DNA of 25,146 bases from Funneliformis mosseae (taxonomy: Eukaryota > Glomeromycota > Glomeromycetes > Glomerales > Glomeraceae). The position numbers and the translations under genes are program-made. Under the pieces are notes generated by a model, which saw only the letters and a list, made by a program, of their open reading frames with translations, had not been told where the DNA came from and ran no database searches. Of this stretch, positions 1-9,372 are shown piece after piece (the first letter of the stretch is position 1; every line of letters starts with the position of its first letter). The stretch lies in NCBI GenBank assembly GCA_910592005.1, contig CAJVPP010000872.1, positions 1 through 25,146 of the forward strand. The letters are read 5' to 3'.

Positions 1-77
1 TATATATAATCACCCCTATTTATAATCACATAATTTTTGAAAACCAAAAGTGGTGATTATAGACAGGTCTGACTGTA
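1..77. mobile_element. Terminal fragment of a Tc1/pogo-like DNA transposon
   Basis: Read on the minus strand from base 77 inward, the sequence begins TA then CAGTCAGACCTGTCTATAAT. A CAGT-type end next to a TA dinucleotide is the usual form of pogo/Tc1 termini, which insert at TA. Inside it, TATAATCACC near base 5 and GGTGATTATA near base 51 form a second inverted pair. Only one end lies in the window, so the other terminus and any transposase are out of view. The superfamily is inferred from the end sequence alone. Confidence 0.45.
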
Positions 78-153
78 ATACCCCAACAAAAAAGTTTAAA
101 ATAAAAATAAATATTATTATAGACATCAAAAAGATTAACTAAAAATAATATCA

Positions 154-640
154 ATGAGCAGTAAATATATTTGTCAGTATCCCTCTGATGAAGAAATAGT
201 TTGTGAGAATAGAAGTATGTGACTAGAAGGATATAGTATTCACTAGAAAAGACGCCAGTGAGCTTTATGTAAACAAGATGGATGTATAAGACTGACAGCT
301 TCTAAATATGAGTTTTGTAATTTGCATGTAAATAAGTGCTATTCAAAAGCAAATTATTACCAGAAGAAATTGGATAAGATGTTTCAGGACTAGTAGACTC
401 CAGAAGCATTAGGAAAATTTCTCGATAGAATGAAAATGCCTAATGCTATAAGTTGACCCTAATGACTTATCAATAATTGCCCCATGAAAAATTTATAGGG
501 ATGACATAAAAACTTAACAAAAACACTAAAAGTATCTTCTTTAACGATTTTAGAACTCTGAGAAGACATTTTTACTACTTGTTTCTATAATTCTATGAGT
601 TCCTATAAATTTCTGAACTCTTTATCTTTTTATTTTTTTT
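154..640 (+). pseudogene. Decayed Cys/His-rich (zinc-binding type) gene relic
   Basis: One frame from ATG 154 reads through several stop codons but keeps a protein-like pattern. There is an early Cys pair about ten residues apart. Later comes ALCKQDGC, an open stretch with FCNLHVNKCY, and a Lys-rich helix ending near base 390. The spacing of Cys and His suggests a small zinc-binding fold. The in-frame stops up to base 395 are TGA, TAG, TGA, TAG and TAG; the final TAG TAG sits between FQD and TPEALGKF. After about base 450 the reading seems to move to another frame, with a possible continuation to about 640. I do not recognise the family. It cannot make a full product under the standard code, so I call it a pseudogene. 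The continuation beyond 450 is weaker than the first part. Confidence 0.45.
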
Positions 641-841
641 ATACCATATATCGATCATATATCAATTATAATCATACTTATATATGCTTAAGTGGTATAC
701 CATAGAAAAATTCAATTTTTTTTCTAGAACTTTAAAATTTCTTAAGGTTAATAGGGTTGATAAGGACAGATAATAAAGATTATAATAAATTAAACTAGAA
801 TCTCCAAAATTGATATTGATGTTGTCCTCAAAAATATTCTT

Positions 842-1437
842 ATGAAAATTTTTGATTTTTTATATAAGGATAGCAAAAAAACTTAATAAAATACTAGAAG
901 TATATTCTTTAACGATTTTTATAGAATAAGATGCGATATATTTTATTATTAAAGATACATAAAAAATAATTATCCTAAAGTGTATAAAATAATGGATTTT
1001 GAAAATTAATCTTTGAGACGACAAAATACTAATTTACAATATGAATTCATATTAATTTGTAAGATTTTAAATATGCAATTGAAGATCGATTTATTAAAAG
1101 AAGAAGTTAATAGGCTTAGAGATAAAAATACTAGGCTTAAAAATGCAATTAGCTATCAGAAAAATGAAAAATAAAATAAGATAGTAAGCTCTAGCGAAAT
1201 GTCTTATTCTAATACTAAATAATTTATAATAGATTATATTTCATTATAACTTGAGGACATTCTTTGTAAACAAATATGTTACGCTACTTTATATCAGGAT
1301 TATCTTACTTAGTGTGATAAAAATGATAAGCAAGCATTAAGTAGCAATCCTCTTAGTAAGAAATTCTTACAAATGGATATTAACTATAAACAGATACGAG
1401 TAGGTAGTGATATACATTTTTGATATTCTAGAGATTT
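842..1437 (+). pseudogene. Decayed gene relic with a coiled-coil stretch
   Basis: A single frame can be followed for about 198 codons from ATG 842 without an evident frameshift. It contains nine stops: seven TAA, one TAG and one TGA. The best part is a 54-codon open stretch at about 1010-1171, where leucines and charged residues alternate as in a coiled coil (core KEEVNRLRDKNTRL). Downstream segments such as NKIVSSSEMSY and NPLSKKFLQMD also look like protein. Bases 842-930 resemble bases 485-550 at the DNA level, so part of the 154-640 relic may be duplicated here. No family is recognised. This and the previous relic may be parts of one element, judged only by proximity and strand. Confidence 0.4.
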
Positions 1438-1439
1438 GT

Positions 1440-2215
1440 TGTCCTAGCTATATGTCCTAACCTGTCTCACACTATGTCCCAAAGGTCCCATCTGTCCTAT
1501 CTATATTCTATCAACATTCCATCAGTATCTCATCAATGTCTTATAACAATACTACGAGTAGGTAATAGTAATAGAGAATGGCAATATATTTTAGACTGAT
1601 CCAAAATTATAAATAAGATACATGACTTGATGTATAATGAGGATTATATAGAATAGTCCTGTCTTTAATTTTATTTATTATAGGGATACATTAACCAAAT
1701 ATCAGCGATATATTACATTTGCATTTTGAATTTTTTGACCTACAGGTTAACAAAAGTCATGTGATCATAATGTAATAAGACGCAGTATAAATTTGGTCAG
1801 CATTATTCTACAATTTTGACCAGAACTTTAAGCATAATATTTCAGCATCCAAGTTGGCCTGAAACTGGTAAACTAATAGAAATACTCAGGTTCCCTGCTA
1901 GTTTCATAATAGTTTCAGAAGAGTTCTAGACACTGCTAGGTTGCTACCATAGGACCAACTTAGATCTTCCAAATTGCATATCCTAAAGATCAGCCTGAAT
2001 AATACCATATTGCTGATTAAATTACTACGTCACCTGATGCAATTTTTTTATCATAATTTAGCATTTAAACAGACAATCAAACAGGTGCAAAAGGTAAGCA
2101 TCTCAATATAGAATCCAGCATCGAACTAGACACAGGAGGCCAGTACCCTTAATATAAAATCAGATATCCAAATAACTATAGACAACTAACAATTCTATTA
2201 TAGAATTTAGTTTGT
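1440..2215 (+). pseudogene. Probable further relic of the same coding region
   Basis: Less AT-rich than the desert that follows, this stretch has short plus-strand readings that resemble protein once stop codons are tolerated. Around 1530-1570 a frame reads SSMSYNNTTSR followed by TAA TAG TAA TAG. Around 2075-2190 a frame reads KGKHLNIESSIELDTGG with TAA codons on either side. The frame changes more than once, and in places two frames look equally good, so no single model can be given. I see no recognisable domain, and this may partly be over-reading of AT-rich DNA. Confidence 0.22.
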
Positions 2216-2248
2216 AAATGACTGAGAAATAAAAAGAAAGCGTGGCAT

Positions 2249-2480
2249 TTAGATCATATGTGTGTGGTAATTAGATTACATTATGGTAATAAAACTATAA
2301 TAACATAAAAAATATGAATATTAGGAAAATTTAAAGATATAGATAGAATGTAAAAGAGATATAAGAAATAGTAAAAAAAGTAGATTATATGCAATATTTA
2401 GATTATATTATTAAGATTATATGTGGTAATTAGATTATATTGTTTAGATTATATGTGATATTCAGATCATATGCGATACT
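2249..2480. repeat. Degenerate short repeat TTAGATTATATGTG
   Basis: Variants of TTAGATTATATGTG(G/A)T recur at irregular spacing, most densely between 2380 and 2478. The block ends just before the hairpin at 2494. It looks like the remains of a decayed short tandem array. Confidence 0.4.
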
Positions 2481-2493
2481 ATAATCTAGGGCA

Positions 2494-2542
2494 AGTGAGA
2501 TATCACATGTAATATAAATTATATTACATGTGATATCCCACT
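2494..2542. repeat. 49-base near-perfect hairpin
   Basis: Two 23-base arms (2494-2516 and 2520-2542) are reverse complements with one mismatch, around a 3-base loop. The arm core is GATATCACATGTAATATA. The hairpin sits at the point where mixed-composition sequence gives way to the AT desert at about 2546. It may be a tiny fold-back element or a terminator-like structure; the sequence does not decide. Confidence 0.65.
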
Positions 2543-2545
2543 ATA

Positions 2546-3530
2546 TTTTTAAATTAAAAAGAAATATATTTTTGAAATCTATTACTATAATTTTAATAAA
2601 ATTATTATTTAATAAGCTTTATTTTTTATATATTTTATTTTAAAAATAAATAAAATCTTTTAGTAGATATAAAGTGATTTTTATACTTTCTAATATATTG
2701 AATTATGTAATTTCTTTTATTTTAATTAAATAATAAAATTATCTTATCTTATTTATCTATTAATTATTATAAATAAATATAGTCATATATAAAATAATTT
2801 ATAATTTTCTTTTATAAATTTCTTATAAAGTATAATTTATTAATCTTTTCTTATATTTTATAGGTTTATTATAAAATTAAATAATATATTTTATATAATT
2901 ATATATGATAATAATACTTTATTTAATATGTTAATGTTTTTAAAGACTAATTTAAAAATAAATATTATTTTTTTAATTTTTTGCTAACTATATTTTATTA
3001 TTTTTAAAGTTAAAAATCTATAATTTTAATTTTTTTTATAATTTTTTTATTTTAATTAAGTTACGCTAATTTTTTTAAATTACTAATAATTATTTACAAT
3101 ATTGTATTAAACAGAAAATTTTTTTTACATAGAAGAGTAAGGTGAAAACAAAGAGAGAAAATTAAAATAAAATTAAAAAAAAAAGTATATAAAATCAATT
3201 AATTAATAAAATATTTATTACAAGATAAGTTTAATTATTATTTCTTTTTTTTCACTTATAAAACTATTTAATAATAATAAATTAAATAAAATAATGAAAA
3301 TAATGAAATAAATATCATAAATAAAATAATAAAAATGAATAAAATAATTTAAATAAGAAAAATAAATTAAAATAAATTATTTAAATTCTATATATCTTTG
3401 TATCTTTTAGTCATATTATATTTGATATGATATATTATTATCTTTATTATGCAAGTTTCTTTTTATAGAATAAAATTATAATAGTATATAAGAATAAATC
3501 ACAAAAGAAATCTATTATAATATAATAAAA
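2546..3530. other. AT desert without genes
   Basis: This is about 1 kb of almost pure A and T with many poly-A and poly-T runs. All six frames are dense with stops. I see no gene, RNA gene or clear repeat. Confidence 0.7.
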
Positions 3531-3531
3531 A

Positions 3532-4340
3532 ATGCATTAATCTATTCGTGATCTACAGGCCAATAAAATTGTCAAGTTCTATGTTTCACGTGATCACAAA
3601 TCGACATCAGGTTCAAATGTTCAGTAGCTTTAAGATCAAATTTGCATTATAGCACTCCTCAATAACTTTTTAGATATAATTCTATCGCTCATCCCAATTG
3701 CTGGAATTTCTTTTAAAGACTAAGAATCTCGAACTAAAATTGTTAAGATTATTCGTAGAATCAGATATTTAAAAAGGTAGAAATACTTTTCTTAATAGAT
3801 ATTATATATTAGAGTCTCCTCAGCAACTGATTCTTCTTGTGACTAACAGAAATTTCTCGTGCAAATAAATGGGCCCTATCTTTATATATTGTATCAGCTT
3901 TTCAGAACCGTTATTATTGGTTTGGTCAATTACCTTATTACAAGGTGCCATGAAAATTTTCAATCGATGCAGAAGTTACTCTTTTGATAATTAAATTCAA
4001 TGTTCCTCGTCGTCATTCATCCTTGGTAAAAATCCTTTAAGTCACAATCAGAAATGATGATAGGTTATATTCTATTAAGTTGAAAAGGTCATATACATTG
4101 CTAATTCTGCATCAAATATATAACATGGACATTTAAAGACTTAAAATTTGCATCGGAATTTAGATTTGGTGTTAGATGGCAATACTTCATAAGAGAGCTC
4201 GGGTAGTGGATCTAGTGTCGACGTATAGTTAAAAGTACTTCTATCATGGTTCCTGAACCTCTTTACGAATCATTATCAAAATGGCTTTTGTATAAGATCT
4301 ACCGGATCTTAAACATTTACCTATTAGTTGTTGTATTACA
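3532..4340 (+). pseudogene. Possible heavily decayed gene relic
   Basis: A plus-strand frame starting at ATG 3532 has five stops in its first 83 codons, all TAA or TAG. Between them lie protein-like stretches such as RDLQANKIVKFYVSRDH. The same frame continues to about 4340 with further TAA/TAG stops and two TGA. The density of stops is only slightly below what random DNA of this composition would give. The minus strand of 3800-4290 also has a long, partly open frame (about 50 codons near 3840-3990). The strand is therefore uncertain. The base composition is clearly less AT-rich than the deserts, which supports former coding sequence, but no family is recognised. Confidence 0.2.
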
Positions 4341-5099
4341 TAGTTCATAAAATACATACATGTATATCCAAGAAAATCTAAAATTAGTCGAGAAATTCCT
4401 CCATGAGAAATTTAGACGATGGTGGAGATGTGCTAGATTCAGTTCGAGATTGCCCTGCCATAAATGCTGGTGTAATCATTAGACAAATGGAAGTACTGTA
4501 ACTTCGAATGGTAAATAAAAATATAATTATATTTCCCTTAACTTCCTTATAATGTATTAATGCTGTTCTTTTATCATAAGGGTTATATGCCATCATTCTT
4601 TACTAACACATCATTGTACTTTCTGATAAGGAAAAGTTTACAACGTTAAAATTGCTTATGATCTAATTTAACGTGGTAAAATTCTCCGAGAAGCCTTCTT
4701 CCACGTAATCAAATCTCATGTTTCCTTCAGTGAAGATATTGATATTTCCGGAGACCGGCTGCTTGGATGGCTGAAAATGAAGAAACAATATAATTCATCC
4801 ATCACCTGGTAGAACTTTTTTTTTTCTCTTTTTTTTTGAAAATTTCTGATTTAATTCTAATTAATAATGATTTGGTCAATTGATATCTAATAATTTTAGC
4901 ATTCCGATACCTTCACTTCGAAACATTTAAACAAGCGTGATTGTAACCATCTTTAGCATCTTGCACCAAATACCAAAATATAAATATGGATGGAACAAAA
5001 CCGATACAAAGATATGTTTATTATTTTGTTTCTTCATCATTTCTTTCTGTCACCGCATAATTACCATGTTTAGTTACTGAAAAAGTTCTCGGAAAGTTA
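4341..5099. other. Intergenic or relic stretch with short open frames
   Basis: There is no convincing gene. The minus strand has a 70-codon open frame at 4384-4596 and a 35-codon frame at 4663-4770 that follows a CAG acceptor-like site and ends with a stop. Its codons look normal (it includes EGNMRFDYVEEGFS). These could be scraps of exons of a dead minus-strand gene, but I could not join them into a model. Confidence 0.3.
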
Positions 5100-5553
5100 A
5101 TGCTCTCTGTCAACAGAAAAGAGAAAGGTTCTTTATGTGGTATTGGTAAATTAGTTATAGCTTGTGGACTTAAGATTATTTTAGAGGGGTTTCATGCGGA
5201 AAAATGTAGATCAATCCATGTAGGAGAAAAACATTTAGCGCACTTGAGTGAAGAAGGATTGGTTTATCAATAAGATCCATGACACAGATCCTAGAGATTT
5301 ATGCGAGACTGAAATGATGTAATATATTTTAATTAAACATAAGAATCCATATGATTGTGGTCTTCAAAAAATTAAATCTCACTTTATGTAAAAGCATTAC
5401 CGCGATTCTGACCTTTTGTTACCTTTTAATAAAATGGATTATGGCTTGAAACACTTGTTAGATAGAATATAGAAAGTTGGTTTGAATAATGTAATTAACA
5501 ATGGTTATACGAAATGGGAAATAATAATGTACTATCGTTTTAATGTAAAATAA
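5100..5553 (+). pseudogene. Broken gene relic followed by poly(A)
   Basis: An intact 57-codon frame runs from ATG 5100 to TAA 5271-5273. Many of its codons begin with G (GGT, GTT, GAA, GGA), which is typical of real coding sequence. It includes GKLVIACGLKIILEGFHAEK. Directly afterwards the reading continues in the next frame, from about 5278 to TAA 5551-5553, interrupted by TAA, TAA and TAG. That part has stretches such as NPYDCGLQKIKSHFM and MDYGLKHLLDRI. The simplest model is one former gene with one frameshift and three premature stops. A 36-base A tract begins 32 bases after the last stop, which raises the possibility of a retroposed copy. No family is recognised. The minus strand of 5010-5258 is also largely open, which lowers confidence in the strand. 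Confidence 0.33.
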
Positions 5554-5582
5554 CGGTCAAAAGAAAAGTTCTGCAATAGACG

Positions 5583-5585
<3 letters not shown>

Positions 5586-5621
<36 letters not shown>
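5586..5621 (+). repeat. Poly(A) tract, 36 bases
   Basis: This is an uninterrupted run of A lying 32 bases past the end of the broken reading frame. It could be the tail of a retroposed transcript or LINE/SINE-type element, or a simple microsatellite. I did not find a clear flanking target duplication. Confidence 0.8.
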
Positions 5622-5624
<3 letters not shown>

Positions 5625-6067
5625 TTTTATTACAGATTTGTAAATACATCATAATTTGATTGTTACATTTTTAAAAAAAGTTATCATAAAAAATCCCGAA
5701 ATGGTCGTTGATGACGGTGGAGGTAATGTTGATATGATGAGGTTGATGATTAATTTATAGCGATTAAGGAACTACCTTATAATCACGCACTATGTATTCC
5801 CTTCCTAAATGAATCAAGTTTACAACTGTCCCAACTTTGTCTTGTAAAAACCTATTTGCTAATACACCAAATGTAAAATAAACCTTAAATTATTATTCTA
5901 CCCCCCAAAAAACTTGGATAATTAAATAATCAAGCTGGTCAAGTTTAGCGATGCTGAAATATTTTAACGCTTTTGACGCTTCAGAATGAACTCAACCGAC
6001 TGCTTTTTCCAAAAAGTTTGAGACTGTAAAGGGAAGTTGTTGGTCCTTTATACAGACTAAGGAAAAT
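5622..6067. other. Intergenic region, nothing firm
   Basis: The composition is mixed. A 19-codon frame starts at ATG 5701 (codons for VVDDGGGN) and ends at TAG 5758-5760, but it is isolated. No tRNA, repeat or supported gene was found. Confidence 0.4.
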
Positions 6068-7020
6068 TAATTTTTTTCTTGTTCTTTAGGAAATCAAGTG
6101 AAATTTAATTTTTTTTCGTTATTTTAGATGGTTCTTTTCGAAAGACCGATTTCTTGTTCTTTAACCAGACTAAATATTCTTGTTCTCTAAATCTTGTACT
6201 TTAGAAAACCAATTTTCTTGTTTTTTAGCCGACTAAATATTCTTGTTCTCTAAATCTTGTACTTTAGAAAAACCAATTTTCTTGTTCTTTAGCCGACTAA
6301 ATATTCTTGTTCTCTAAATCTTGTACTTTAGAAAAACCAATTTTCTTGATCTTTAGACGGACTAAATTTTCTCGTTCTTTTAGACAGTCTAATATTGTTC
6401 TTTTAGAAAGACCAATTTTCTTGTTCTTTTGACGGACTAAATTTTCTCGTTCTTTTAGACAGTCTAATCTTGTTCTTTTCGAAAGACCAATTTTCTTGTA
6501 CTTTTGAAGGACTAAATTTTCTCGTTCTTTTAGACAGTCTAATCGTGTACTTTAGAAAGACCATTTTTCTTGTTCTTTATGCGGACCAAATTTTCTCGTT
6601 CTTTTAGCAAGTCTAATCTTGTTTTTTTAGACAAACTAAATTTTCTCGTTCTTTTAGATATTCTTTTCAAAGACCATTTTTCTTGTTCTTTATGCGGACT
6701 AAATTTTCTCGTTCTTTTAGTATTCTAATCTTGTTCTTTTCGAAAGACCAATTTTCTTGTTCTTCAGGCGGACTAAATTTTCTCGTTCTTTTAGACGGCC
6801 TATTCTTGTTCTTTTAGGAAGACCAATTTTCTTGTTCTTCAGGCGGACTAAATTTTCTCGTCCTTTTAGATAGTCTAATCTTGTACTTTTAGACAAACTA
6901 AATTTTCTTGTTTTTTAGATAGTCGAATCTTGTTCTTTAGACAGACTAAATTTTCTTGTTCTTTAGACAGACTAAATTTTTTTGTTCTTTTAGATAGTCT
7001 AATCTTATTATTTTTGGACG
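6068..7020. repeat. Pyrimidine-rich satellite with higher-order structure
   Basis: Monomers of about 23-26 bases built on TTTTCTTGTTCTTTAGACGG and ending in ACTAAA, TCTAA or ACCAA fill almost 1 kb. The left part (about 6115-6330) has a higher-order period of 63-64 bases: TGTTCTCTAA starts at 6181, 6244 and 6308. The centre has a period of exactly 75 bases built of three monomer types: TAGACAGTCT starts at 6381, 6456 and 6531. The right part is less regular. The plus strand is strongly T/C-rich. No open frame crosses it. Confidence 0.85.
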
Positions 7021-7076
7021 GAATAAGTGAAAATAAAAAACTTGCCTTATAACTAAAATCGGAATCATTGATCTAC

Positions 7077-7138
7077 ATACACGTTATCGATTTCGGTTTT
7101 TAATTTCATACACGTTATCGATTTCGGTTTTTAATTTC
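7077..7138. repeat. 31-base tandem duplication
   Basis: Two adjacent identical 31-base units (7077-7107 and 7108-7138), each containing ACGTTATCGATTTCGGTTTT. They lie just after the satellite. Their perfect identity points to a recent duplication. Confidence 0.85.
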
Positions 7139-7202
7139 GGCCAATCGTTTATTCGATTCTAAATAAACTTACTGTATTCCTCCGAAAATAAGCAACCCCT
7201 CC

Positions 7203-7666
7203 CCTAAAGTCAGTGATGGCGTTTTGGACTAATGGACTTTTGGACCATTGGACTATTGGACTACTGGACTTAGTCCATTCCAATTCCATTAAAATTTTGG
7301 ACTTTTGGATTATAGACTTCGTCCAACAGCTATAAATTTATATTTAATTTTAGCAATTATTATGTAAATTATTTTATTGATATTTATTAGAATTTTTTAA
7401 ATAATTAGGTTCTTCAAACCTGAAAAATCCAGATCAGTCAGTAAAAATCGTTCTAGTTGAACGATTTTATTATTGTCCAAAATTTTAAGTTAGGTTAGCA
7501 TTATAAATTTAACTAGAATTATAGTATATAAAATTAAAATTTGGCCAAAATTATATAATCTGAGTCCATTTGAATTGGAATTGGACTAGACATCTCTATT
7601 AGGTCCAAAGTCTAATGGTCCATTATTGGGAATTGGACAAGGTCCAATTCTAACACTGCCTAAAGT
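7203..7666. mobile_element. Non-autonomous hAT-type element with 8-base target duplication
   Basis: The 448-base element spans 7211-7658. Its left end is CAGTGATGGCG and the reverse complement of its right end is CAGTGTTAGAA. It is flanked by a perfect 8-base direct repeat, CCTAAAGT, at 7203-7210 and 7659-7666. A CAGTG-type terminus together with an 8-base target duplication defines the hAT superfamily. Both subterminal regions are crowded with TTGGAC/GTCCAA motifs, as expected for transposase-binding repeats of hAT elements. There is no transposase frame, so it is a MITE-like passenger. A 9-base-arm hairpin (AAATCGTTC...GAACGATTT) lies near its middle. The intact target duplication suggests the insertion is not very old. 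Confidence 0.88.
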
Positions 7667-7734
7667 CAACTAGTATCCAAAAATAAGCAACAACTTGAAT
7701 ATTTAACTAATTTCGCATTAAAACTAAATATAAT

Positions 7735-8223
7735 GTAAATTTTATGATTTTTATTAATAGTAAAATAATTCAATTAGTTTGCAAACATATGAATTTTAAG
7801 AAAATTTTTAAAAAATTATTATAATAAAATTTTCAAAACTTAATTTTAAAAATTGAATTATTTAAAAAACTTCTTAATAAACTTAAATTTCTTCTAATAA
7901 AGTTGATTTAAATATATATTAAACTATATTTTTTATATAATAATTATATTATTAATATTAATATTTTATTTAGGTCTAGGTTTAAGAGGCATTTTGTTGA
8001 TAACAAAAGAAATGATAAAATGAAGTTCAAGTAATATTATGGTGAAACTCAAAGAGAGAGAAGTTTTATGAAATTTGTACAAAGTAAATAGAGGGAGCAA
8101 TTTATAGTTAAAAGATTGAAAATTAAGAATGATTAATATATTAAGGATGAATATATTTTTTATTAAAAAATTAATACTTTTTTTATGTTTCACAGGCAAA
8201 TTTGCCTGCTCTACAGTTTAAAG
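7735..8223. mobile_element. Terminal-inverted-repeat element, copy A (left end missing)
   Basis: Bases 7735-7966 and 8150-8223 match copy B (15365-15663) closely in order and orientation. The right end carries the terminal repeat whose inward reading on the minus strand is CCTTTAAACTGTAGAGCAGG. It includes a perfect 16-base palindrome, CAGGCAAATTTGCCTG, at 8193-8208. About 185 bases at 7967-8150 are absent from copy B and have a less AT-rich composition. The left terminal repeat is not found here, so the copy is truncated on that side. No transposase is encoded. The superfamily is unknown. Confidence 0.6.
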
Positions 8224-8531
8224 GATAATTTCTTCTAATATTTTTTATAATAATTTTCATTATTTAAAATATTATTTTTATCTATGAATATCAATTTTAT
8301 TTATATATCTAAATATTACTTTACCTAAATTTCTTCTACATTATTTTCTTTTTAATTCCTCTTCTAATAAGATCTGAAATTTTTTTTTTGATGTCCTATA
8401 ATAAATACTTTTTGTATTAAATAGAAAAATAATGATGATTTATTAAAATCAATGTATTAATAAAAAAAAACTTTCAATTATCCAATTATTTATTATCTAA
8501 CCTGTAAGATGCAAAGGAATAAAAAAAAAAC

Positions 8532-8832
8532 AAGTTGTAGACTTTTTTTTCAGTCTACCATTGCTAAAAAAAAAAAAAAATTTGATTAAAAATTGGAAAT
8601 TACAAAGAGTAATATTCATTGACAATTCTATCAGTTCCAAACCCTAAAACGCCAAACGCTTTTTACCATAGAACGGGTAAAGTGTATAAAAGGATATGAA
8701 GAAATAACTTGTAGACTTTTTTTAAGTCTTCCATTGCTAAAGAAAATTGGAAATTACAAGGTTAATCACTGATAATTCTATCAATGTCTCAAACCCTAAA
8801 ACACCAAATTCTTTTTACCATAGAACGGATAA
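8532..8832. repeat. Tandem duplication with AAACCCTAA boxes
   Basis: Copy 1 (8532-8683) and copy 2 (8706-8832) share the same series of blocks: TTGTAGAC or CTTGTAGAC, CCATTGCTAAA, AATTGGAAATTACAA, AAACCCTAAAAC and TTTTTACCATAGAACGG. The AAACCCTAAAAC boxes are at 8639-8650 and 8791-8802. A consensus TATA box, TATAAAAGG, lies at 8685-8693 between the copies. In fungi and plants AAACCCTAA boxes often occur in promoters, but no gene can be assigned to this one. Confidence 0.65.
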
Positions 8833-9304
8833 AATTTGCTAAAATAGCAAAAAACTATAGCGGGTAGCATAACCATGTGTTGTGTCTCGAACTTTTGAGG
8901 TATGTGAACCTTCGAGTCTAACTTCATAAACTGCAATTCGTGGGTTATTAGGAAAAAATGTAAGGATTAAAGTAACATTTTGAGCTATAAAAATTAGAAC
9001 TATCGTTGTATTTAAAAAAATAACATTATAAATATGATCACTATTTCGAATAAATAAATTCTCACCGATAATAATAATAGATAATCTTTAAAATTTTTAA
9101 TAAAAATAAAAATAGAAAATATTTTATTCACATTTACATAAATTTATCTTTCAAAAGCTTTATAAAGATTTACTTAATAAACTTTCTGGTATACTGCCTC
9201 GGTAATTTGTTGTCGGAATCGGCTCTCGATCAAAATGAAATAACTTTTTGAAAAAACTTAAACTTTTTATCATATGATGAAAGCCAAAAGGTGCTTAGAA
9301 TCAT
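8833..9304. other. Intergenic region, no gene seen
   Basis: Mixed-composition sequence downstream of the minus-strand gene that ends at 9687. It has no supported open frame or RNA gene. Confidence 0.5.
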
Positions 9305-9372
9305 TTATTTTTTTTTATTTTTTTTTTCGGTTGATTCTAGTGATCGGTCGCCCGAGTATCCCGACTGAGCTC
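9305..9372 (-). mobile_element. tRNA-derived SINE-like insertion
   Basis: On the minus strand a 45-base head, starting GAGCTCAGTCGGGATACTCG and ending AGAATCAACCG, is followed by an A-rich tail of about 23 bases. GAGCTCAGTCGGG resembles the D-arm and A box of a tRNA gene (TRGCNNAGYNGG), so a tRNA origin is likely. The unit is flanked by an 8-base direct repeat, AGAATCAT, at 9297-9304 and 9373-9380. Head, A-rich tail and target duplication together fit a SINE. The missing acceptor arm and lack of a clear B box mean it is a truncated copy and not a tRNA gene. Confidence 0.5.

Noticed and set aside
154..2215. A variant genetic code (TAA/TAG as Gln)
   Set aside because: The intact genes in the same window end in TAA and have no internal TAA/TAG, and CAA/CAG are also used in the relics. 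Mutational decay explains the pattern more simply.
4384..4596. 70-codon minus-strand open frame
   Set aside because: It has no recognisable domain, and no splice model joins it to neighbouring open pieces. The region looks like relic DNA.
7966..8199. 77-codon minus-strand open frame
   Set aside because: It lies across the variable block and terminal repeat of TIR element copy A, with biased Leu/Ile/Phe content.
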